From: Pseudofabraea citricarpa
Taxonomy: Eukaryota; Ascomycota; Leotiomycetes; Helotiales; Dermateaceae
DNA length: 64,000 bases
Reading direction: 5' to 3'
NCBI GenBank assembly: GCA_029641185.1
Contig: JAPWGK010000002.1
Coordinates: 2,418,001-2,482,000 of the forward strand
Each line of letters starts with the position of its first letter. Position 1 is the stretch's first letter. Below are positions 56,226 to 64,000 of the stretch, piece after piece. The notes under the pieces were generated by a model. That model saw only the letters and a list, made by a program, of their open reading frames with translations. It searched no databases and was not told the origin of the DNA. The translations under genes and the position numbers were made by a program.

Positions 56226-58458
56226 CTTGGCAGGATGAGTTTCAACAACGCAATTGATTGTGCAGATTACTGAGGAAGATCAATTCTTTGGAACGGGGAG
56301 GTCCTATCCATTTGTAAGATATGAATTTCTCGTATCACTTTGGCCTCCATGTCGCCCGTAGAAGCAATGGGTAAATCAATCGGAGAAACTGTCGGCGACG
56401 CACAGGTCGGGAAACCTATCTATTGGTTCATGAACAAAATGATGCAGGAGGGGGAGCTTACAGAAATCTTCGATGTGAAGGCTGGACCCGACAACATCAA
56501 TCAAATTGACATGCATGGTTCGTCCTGGGGAAGCTCTCTTTGCGGGGAAGCAAGGGTTGGGAACTTGCGGGGGTGTTCATTCGTGGACAAACTTGAATTG
56601 TCAGCAGCCATGAGGCTATTCATGACCCCATATCCTCGAGGCTAAATACCCATAGTGCAATAAGTACCCCGGGTAATACCAACTGTCTCTTAGGAGACGT
56701 TTCTCGGTTAGTTGCGATTGGTCGGCTACCCTCGAAATTGGCCTCGACTCGGCTTACGATCCCCCGTATTTCCAGATTCAGGAGCGGAATGGCGGTCCGG
56801 CTTTTCCCTTCTCTCGTTTGTGGGCGTACAGTAAGATTCTCAAAGCACGTTATGCTCTTAGAGATAACCAGTAATGGCATTCTCATGATGTGAAATTGTT
56901 GGATTATCACACGATGGATAACTGTCCTCGGCCTTGAAAAAGGCTTTCTTGGTCATGCATGTTGTTTTGTTTGTAGCAATTGATCTGGCTTTTACAACTG
57001 AATGCCTCGTATCAGATAAAATCTATGCCCTAACGCTATCTGTTGCTACCGCAGTAAATATGGCAGTTTTTAAAAGGGGCTCCCATTAACTTTATCTGGT
57101 ACCAAATGCTGCGAGTTCAGCTGAGTGGCTTGCTTAGTGGCGATCTGGGAATCTACCAAAGGCTATAAGTCGATGATGTATGTAGTATAGAAAAGTAAGA
57201 CAGTGCGTTTCATTGGTTATGACCAGTGAAGACGTTGCAAGTCAAGGAGAGCATTGGCCTGAACTTTGCAGGCTATCAGCACAACCGTGTCCCATTGACC
57301 ACTGCATCTTGGAAAAGTCATGCGAGATAAATTGAATGCACCCATCAGACCTTACTCTAAGTTCTGCAAACCCAAACTATCGGGTCGCTCTTCCGAACGA
57401 GGATTGCTTCCCTGTAAGAGGAGTTTTGTATACCGGGCATGCTTGAGAAAGTCTGCAAGCCATAACTTCACTGGCCAATATTGTCAAAATCGGAACTCTT
57501 GGTCTCATTTAAATGTAGGATTCAAAATAATGTTCCACTTGAAAAGTCTTGCACCACTTTACATCTGTCAGTAAACCAGCAAAAGTAAACCACCCAAAGG
57601 AACTGAAATATGAATGGATGCATCATGTGACCACAGTTGAAGTGAATAACCTGTCTCACATTCCCCTTTCGATGGGAAGTAACTCGGATCATTAGTATAA
57701 AGTTGCCGGGAGTTGAAATAGACTTCTATAATTAACTACCCAGTAATAGCCGGCACTTCTTTTTTTTCAGTGAATAGAGAACCATCACGTGATAGCGAAG
57801 CAAACCACACCAGAGCTTTGTGGCAAACTATGCTCTACTCAAGAGTACTTGAAAGGATCTCTATGATTATAAGGTACCGTCAGAAGAAGAATTCAAGTAA
57901 ACTTTGAGTTGGGAGTTTGAAAGTGGGAGAAGAACACCAAAATAGTCGGATTCAAACTTTGCGCTAAGTACGGCGGCACATTGAGACGACAAGAGACAGT
58001 TTGAAATTCCATTTTATTACGCCAAGGAGTTGACTTGGTCGTTCGTACAAAGCCAGAAAAATGTGTTAGAAACGGCAATCTCCTCCAGAAGGAGCCTCAA
58101 CTTCTTGATTCTGTTGCCATGAAGTCATCACTGCAAGTACAGTCTCTGAGGTCTTATCGGCATCAATTAGGAAGCTTGGCCATCGACCAATGGTTTGGGG
58201 CACGTTTCTCGAGATAACTGGAGTGGCAGTTCTAGTGAGCAAATATGGCCCACAAGCACAGCTAAACCTTCCCTTTTCACCGGCTTGGGCGGCATCATCC
58301 CACGATATGCAGCTTGAGTATGCGGATATAAAACGTTGCTTTGCCCCATTACTTGGCTGATGCTTAATCATAGCTAAGCTTCTGTCCTCAACTCCACCGC
58401 AGCTCGGCAGGTCGATTTTCGTTACCCACTCGTTATCGTAAGGGCGTTCTGTTGCATC
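56226..58458. other. gene-free divergent spacer
   Basis: About 2.2 kb between divergent starts of the sugar transporter (-) and the sphingomyelinase-like gene (+). A 101-codon frame at 56340-56645 has no recognisable motif and I do not support it. No RNA gene or transposon remnant is evident. Confidence 0.45.
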
Positions 58459-60612
58459 ATGGCTCGAATATTAAGCGGCTTGTTTGCTATTTTATGGGTG
58501 GTTACTCTAGTACATGCTGAGTTACCCGGTGCTTCAGCGTTCGTTGTTCCCTCAGCTTTCCCCACCTCTGTCTTCGAGTCATACTATGTCAAGGCTCAAG
58601 CAACAGCCGAGCCACAGCCAGCTTTGTACGATCCAGTTCTAAATATCACCTTTCCTCTCAATCTAACAGATCCGAAATCGATTCCAACGGCCGATACTGA
58701 TCCAGTTGTGTATCCTCCCACAATCGCAAATCTTTCGGACTCAGATTCCAAGGCCTTAGTACAGATCACTCTCGCTGAAATCCAAAGCATCATTTCTGAC
58801 GATGGAGGACTTTCAAGCAACTGCTCTAAATGTGTGGCAGCATTGAATGTTGGGAAGTTTCTGGCAAAGACTGCTCCGTCTTACGTTCCAGATGCGATGA
58901 TCACGTTATGTCAATCTACAGGCTTTGCGTCAAACTCATCTTGCAAAGCAAGTTATGCTGCAGGAAGCTACGGGGCGATTTGGACACAGATATTAGCTCT
59001 TGCTGATGTAACTGGCCTTGACGGGAGATACATCTGTAGCACATTGAGTAGCACGTTTTGCTCGGTCCCAACCACTTCCCCCCTCAACACCACCGGCTTA
59101 TTTCCAAAGCCTAAACCTGTCAATGCTACTGCTCCGGCAGCAAGTGGAGAGCGAGTGAAGGTTCTTCATCTCTCAGATTTTCATCTTGATCCAAGATATC
59201 AGTTTGCTTCGGAGGCAAATTGTTCTTCGGGCTTGTGTTGTAGATATTCGTCAACAACCACCTCTCAAGCTATCTTTCCCGCTCCAATATATGGAGCATT
59301 CAAGTGAGTCTAATTGGCCTATTTTAAGCTGGAGTTCTCACATATATAGATGCGATACGCCATACTATCTTGGTCTTGCTGCTCTTCAGTCTATAGGTAC
59401 CTTAACTGGAACCGGTACTCAGAAGTCATCTCCTGCGTGGACTCTGTACACTGGGGATTTAGTATCCCATGATGCACAGAACCAACTATCACGTGCTTAT
59501 GTCGAGTACACGGAGACAAGCGTCTTTGACATGTTCAAGTCATATATCAATGGCCCAGTATTTTCAGTATTGGGTAACCACGATTCCACACCACAGGCTA
59601 TTGATGCACCGCATGATCTTCCGGGTCCACTGGGCGAACAATTTAGTTGGAACTACGATCACATTTCCAGCCTGTGGCAAAATAATGGATGGCTGAGTGA
59701 GTCTGAAGCAAAACAAGCGGCTGTGCACTACGCTGCTTATTCAGTCAAGAACCAGTATGGCTTAAGAATCATCACACTGAACACTGATTTCTGGTATAAG
59801 GCAAACTCACTGAACTACATCAACAGCAGCGATCCTGATGTGTCAGGGACTTTCAGTTTCATAATCGATGAGCTTCAAGCTGCTGAAGATGCAGGAGAAC
59901 GGGTTTGGATTCTCGGACACGTACTTAGCGGTTGGGATGGGTCAAATCCACTTGCAAATCCAACAGACCTCTTTTATCAAATTGTTGATCGGTACTCGCC
60001 TCACGTTATCGCTAACATGTTTTGGGGACACACGCACGAAGACCAAGTCATGATTTACTATGCGAACAACGGCACGGTACAGAACTCGAGCACTGCTCTG
60101 ACATCTGGCTGGATCGGACCAAGTGTGACACCGCTTACAAATTTAAATTCTGGTTACAGGATGTACGAGGTTGACACGGGATCTTTTGACATCTACGAAG
60201 CATATACGTTCTACTCTGATGTAAATTCCTTTTCAGACCTCAACGCAACTGGACCTACATATGAATTTGAGTATCCAACTCGCGAAGCTTACGGAAATGC
60301 AACTGCGTGGCCATCCGATGCTCCGCTGAACGCTACCTTCTGGCACGGTGTAACGGTTGCAATGGAAAAAGACCGGAGTCTTGTGTCGACTTTCAATACT
60401 TACCAGGGAAAGAGCAGTATTAAGAGTCCGAATTGTACCAGTCAGGCTTGCGCCGATGCAAAAATCTGCTATATGAGGAGTGGAAGTACTGCCTTGGGCA
60501 AGCAATGCCCGCAGGGGTAAGCCTCCCCACCCCTATATTTTGTCTGCATTTACTTTAACGAGAATTTAGGTTTGCTTCCGTTCAGAGTCCTTCTACTGGG
60601 AAAATTTATTGA
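58459..60612 (+). CDS. secreted acid sphingomyelinase-like phosphodiesterase
   Basis: Three exons: 58459-59303, 59350-60516 and 60570-60612, giving 684 aa. It has a signal peptide (LSGLFAILWVVTLVHA) and many N-glycosylation sites. A saposin-B-like region with paired cysteines (about residues 122-201: NCSKCVAALNVGKFLA to YICSTLSSTFC) is followed by a calcineurin-like metallophosphoesterase domain. The metal-ligand motifs are in order: LHLSDFHLDPRYQ (D240, H242), TLYTGDLVSHD, SVLGNHDS, WILGHVLSGWDG and ANMFWGHTHEDQ. This is the acid sphingomyelinase/SMPDL architecture; such enzymes hydrolyse sphingomyelin or other phosphodiesters in acidic extracellular or vacuolar space. The last exon encodes only 14 residues. 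Confidence 0.92.
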
Positions 60613-61216
60613 ATCGTTGTTGCGATGAAAATAGAGAGTTGGGCTGGTACAGCGTTGGCTTGACAAATATTACAATGCCATAAACAACTTGAAGTCATTC
60701 AGAGTTGAATCAAGTCTTGATTAACATTTTGGTTTCTTCGGGACAGTAACAAACTAGCCTTTGATAGTGATAAAATGTTAAGTAGTAGATATTCGAAATC
60801 CATTTGCGAGAATACTTGACATTTACAAAGTGTACTGTTGTTGACGAGATGATTCAACGACATAATGTTTTGAAGAGACTTTGTTTGAGAAGCGATTCTA
60901 TTGAATTGATGATTCTCTTTCTCCCGTTCAACTAGCCATAATCCGGTTCATCCGGGTTCGAAGTAAATCGCTTCAGGCAGCAGTAGAACTCGAAGTTTGT
61001 CCATGCATAAATGTGATTAATGACCTCGGCCAAATGGTCACGAGTGGCCAGAATTGGCGAACGTAGAAATCTGCCTAACATGCCAAAACATACACACAAC
61101 AACAACATGTAAACACAGCTATCATCACAAAACTGTCTGTCAAATCCTGTAATTTACCGTATCAAACAGCTTGTTCTCAACTAGGTGGTATAGTGATACA
61201 GTTGTATTTTACAACC
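60613..61216. other. intergenic region
   Basis: About 600 bp holding the sphingomyelinase 3' UTR and the promoter of the DUF2461 gene. No additional element recognised. Confidence 0.45.
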
Positions 61217-62504
61217 ATGGCTGGGATGAAGCGCAAAGCCAGTAGCGACATGATCGACGCGTCTTCAGAACGTCGCCAGTCAAGACGCACGAAGAAGGCC
61301 GAGATCCAATATCAAGAATCGGACGTTGAAGATGAGGAGGCTGCACAGAGCGATCCAGAATTTGATGAGGAAGTAGAGGATGGTGAAAAGGAGGCAGAGT
61401 CAGCTGACCTGGACTCGAGTGAAGACGAATTAGTGAAGAAAGGATGGACGAAGACGAAAGGAAAAGGCGGAAGATGGGAAATGTCGATTAAGATACCGAA
61501 AGAGAAAGACGCGGGGGATACGCCGTATAAGGATCGGCGGATCCATCCGAACACTGTAGAGTTCTTGAGTGATTTGAAGGAGAATAATAAAAGGGAGTGG
61601 TTGAAGTTTCATGAAGCGGTGCAGAGGTTCGTCGTCTGATATTCATCTTTCCTCTAACCGAAAGAAAAGAATTTGCTGATGTATGTTGGTTTTGTAGACA
61701 AGCGGAGAAGGATTTCCTGTCCTTTGTCGAGAAGCTCTCTGATCTCATGTACGGCATCGATCCAACGCTCCCGGAACTCCCCATGAAAGATGTCATCTAT
61801 CGGATCTACCGCGACATGCGGTTTACTTCCGACCCAACACCATATAAGGCCTATTTCTCAGCCAGCTGGTCACGCGGTGGTCGGAAGGGTCCTTATGCAC
61901 ATTACTATCTTCATCTTCAACCTGGAGGACAAAGTTTTGCCGGCAAGCCAGCTTCCTTTTCTTGTTTTCATATTTTCGATGCTGATATGAGATAGGTGGA
62001 GGATATTATAGCAGCGATACAACGACGCTGGAATGCATCAGAGAAGATATCGACCAGGAACCCCAACAGCTCAAATCCATACTCAGCAACGACAAGCTGC
62101 GCAAAATTTTCTTTCCGGAGATCAAGAAGAAAGATGAGAAAGCTGTGGTGTCTGCATTCTGTAAAATGAGTGGCGAGAACGCGTTAAAAACGAAACCAAA
62201 AGTGAGTCCCCCTTCTGCTTCCTCGGGTGTGCTTTATATAGCACTGTGCTAATATTCCTTCCTTACAAAGGGGTACGAGAAAGACCATAAAGATATCTCG
62301 TTACTGAAGCTGCGAAACTTCGTTCTGAAGAAGAATATCCCCGATGAACAGATCGTCGGCGAGGATGCGATCCATGTCATCTCAGATATCTTCGAGGCCA
62401 TGGAGCCCTTTGTAAGCTTATCTCCTCCCGAATTTAACAATGGAAATCTTCTAACCTTTTAGATCACACATCTAAATAGTGTTGTGTTGCCCGACCGAGG
62501 TTGA
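61217..62504 (+). CDS. DUF2461 (TIGR02453) family protein
   Basis: Five exons: 61217-61626, 61698-61942, 61996-62201, 62271-62411 and 62463-62504, giving 347 aa. The second intron has a GC donor (GCAAGC at 61943). I chose ATG 61217 (ACCATGG context). The N-terminal 75 residues are acidic and charged, probably a disordered, nuclear-type tail (ERRQSRRTKK, then acidic runs). The conserved domain runs from TVEFLSDLKENNKREWLKFH through VIYRIYRDMRFTSDPTPYKA, YFSASWSRGGRKGPYAHYYL and LQPGGQSFAGGG. This is the widespread bacterial/fungal DUF2461 fold of unknown function. Looks intact. Confidence 0.9.
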
Positions 62505-62811
62505 GATGATAATAAACTCTTCCCAGTGACTACAAGCCTGGCATGGATTGTGTTGGTTATTTGTGGATTGTGTAAGAATAATGTATCTGCTTCGTTAAAT
62601 TTGAAGCTGGCTTGATACCGCGCTCGTATTGAAACTAAGGCGAGAAAATAGAATGTTCTATATCTAAGTCCACATTGGAGATATTAGTGGCGAGAAAACT
62701 TTTCTCCAGACTCAAATATATCAGTTTATGTGTACCAAGTTAAACTCAAATTGGGAAAACATTATCAAGAGAGACATTAGAGCGCGAATTAAGGGGTATC
62801 ATTATAGTTCT
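62505..62811. other. convergent intergenic region
   Basis: 307 bp between the DUF2461 gene (+) and GPI3 (-). AT-rich; no gene. Confidence 0.5.
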
Positions 62812-64000
62812 CTAACCAGTATCTCTCCTCTTCTCTCGGTGTCTCGACACCCTTTCTTTAGGGGTCTTCTTCGGCCAATTCCTTGCTATGTCAATATTTT
62901 CTCGTGGTGCACAGTATTCCAGGAGTAAGAACAGGAGATAATCGACAACCACACACAAACAGAACAGCTTTCCAGCCCAAATGCCACAGCCGTAGTACCT
63001 CTTCAACCTATCAATAAGAGCAAAGCTTTGGACACCTGCCCTACCCCTCGATGCACTCCAACTTGCTGCGTTAGCTGCATCATATCCATAAAAGTCTGCT
63101 TCGCTTAAAACACCCGAAATCCCATCGTAAACTCGTTCTGTTCTTCGTGCGACATCGGTCCATGAATACATCATCTTGACCTGATCATGAAACTTTTCTG
63201 TGCGGACTTTATTCGAGCGAAGAGCTGCAATAGCCTTCCCTGTCGCAGCTACGAGGTCATCCTCTTCTGGTTTGGCAAACACTGTCATATGTGCTGGCAA
63301 GACCTCCGGAATGCCTCCAACCTGAGTACAGACCACATATAATCCACAGCTTGCCGCTTCGACAATGACTGTTCCGAAGGCTTCCGTCAAACTAGGATGT
63401 AGGTATATATGACCCCGAACCATGACATCACGGACTTCTTCGTGCCTGACTGGACCCAACATTTCCACTCGATCTTGTAAAACATTTCTTTCTAGCATCT
63501 GTTCTAGATCGATGGCCTTAGGTCCTGATCCAGCAATGATGAATCGAATGTTGGGATGTATTGCGACAATTCTAGGTATTGCAGCAATTAACAAATCCGT
63601 TCCCTTGTTGTAAAATAATCGTGATATAACAACTATCGTGATTGTATCGTGCGGTCCTAAGTGGCTTTGGGGTACTGAGCTTGTATGGTTCGTTAAAGCC
63701 TGGTTCGGGCTATCTGATGGGTATGAGGGATGTGAGAGGGGGCGAAAGTTTTCGGCGACAACTGCATTTGGAATCACAGAAACCATCAGAGGATCCAGTG
63801 ATGCGCGTAGTACTGTATTTTCCTTGCTATGAAATGTTAGAAAGAGAACTCATAGGAAGTGGTTGTACATACCAAGTATTGCTGACACAAATAACATGGT
63901 CTACATCACTGAGTGTAAACTTCAGTAGCTTGTTGGTCAAGATACTGCCAGCATCTGCAAAGCCAAATAGAGAATGATCTGTAAATACAGTGCGCAGACC
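62812..64000 (-). CDS. gpi3: PIG-A/Gpi3, catalytic subunit of GPI-GlcNAc transferase, 3' part
   Basis: Two exons are visible on the minus strand: one running off the window (64000-63873) and 63826-62812, with a 46-bp intron. The 5' end is outside the window; 380 codons are seen. The product transfers GlcNAc from UDP-GlcNAc to phosphatidylinositol on the cytosolic ER face, the first step of GPI-anchor synthesis. Diagnostic parts are [76 protein letters not shown] and the GT4 E-x7-E block [21 protein letters not shown] hydrophobic C-terminal segment ([16 protein letters not shown]) is the family's ER membrane anchor. Confidence 0.95.

Noticed and set aside
56340..56645. 101-codon frame with Kozak-like ATG in the sugar-transporter/sphingomyelinase spacer
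   Set aside because: No recognisable domain, Gly/Met-rich by chance, and within a divergent promoter region. Transcription evidence would be needed.

Overview
The window reads as nuclear DNA of a filamentous ascomycete (Pezizomycotina). Most genes carry several short GT-AG introns of about 45-80 bp, with GTAAGT/GTATGT-like donors and CTAAC/CTGAC-like branch points. Intergenic DNA is AT-rich and gene density is about one per 2.5 kb. The content (CENP-X, DUF3292, 2EXR, AA13 LPMO, pectin methylesterase, many MFS carriers) fits a plant-associated or saprotrophic fungus. Leotiomycetes is my guess from gene content, not something the sequence proves. No CRISPR, rRNA, confident tRNA or intact transposon was seen.

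Left part (1-25.7 kb): the 3' end of a CENP-X/MHF2 gene; a GPI-anchored cupredoxin; a Dap1/PGRMC-type cytochrome b5 protein; a divergent ribosomal-protein pair (eS25 and uS7) with a shared 239-bp promoter; a pepsin-like aspartic protease; a conserved hypothetical; a secreted amidase; a 2EXR protein; a NAPE-PLD-like metallo-beta-lactamase-fold hydrolase; an FMN-dependent 2-hydroxy-acid dehydrogenase with a secretion-signal-like N terminus; a membrane-anchored hypothetical with a suspected 4-bp frameshift; and a pectin methylesterase with CreA-like boxes upstream.

Middle (26.8-41.7 kb): a starch-active AA13 LPMO with a CBM20; a decayed stretch holding an intact 8-exon DHA2 drug-efflux MFS beside the KR-ACP stump of a highly reducing polyketide synthase and a dead SDR, together looking like the ruin of a secondary-metabolite cluster; a MYND zinc-finger protein; a DUF3292 membrane protein; and a secreted BNR-repeat beta-propeller, possibly a polysaccharide lyase.

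Right part (43.2-56.3 kb): a catabolic-looking cluster with an HpcH/HpaI aldolase, two ACS-family (Dal5/Seo1-like) permeases, a zinc MDR dehydrogenase and an intronless, GC-rich, bacterial-type LLM flavin monooxygenase. Its promoters share CGGAA/TTCCG half-sites. Immediately downstream lie a single-ORF fusion of a pogo/Tc5-transposase DNA-binding region to a serine beta-lactamase-fold hydrolase (the most unusual gene in the window) and an alpha-glucoside-type sugar transporter. The window closes with an acid-sphingomyelinase-like secreted phosphodiesterase, a DUF2461 protein and the 3' part of GPI3/PIG-A.
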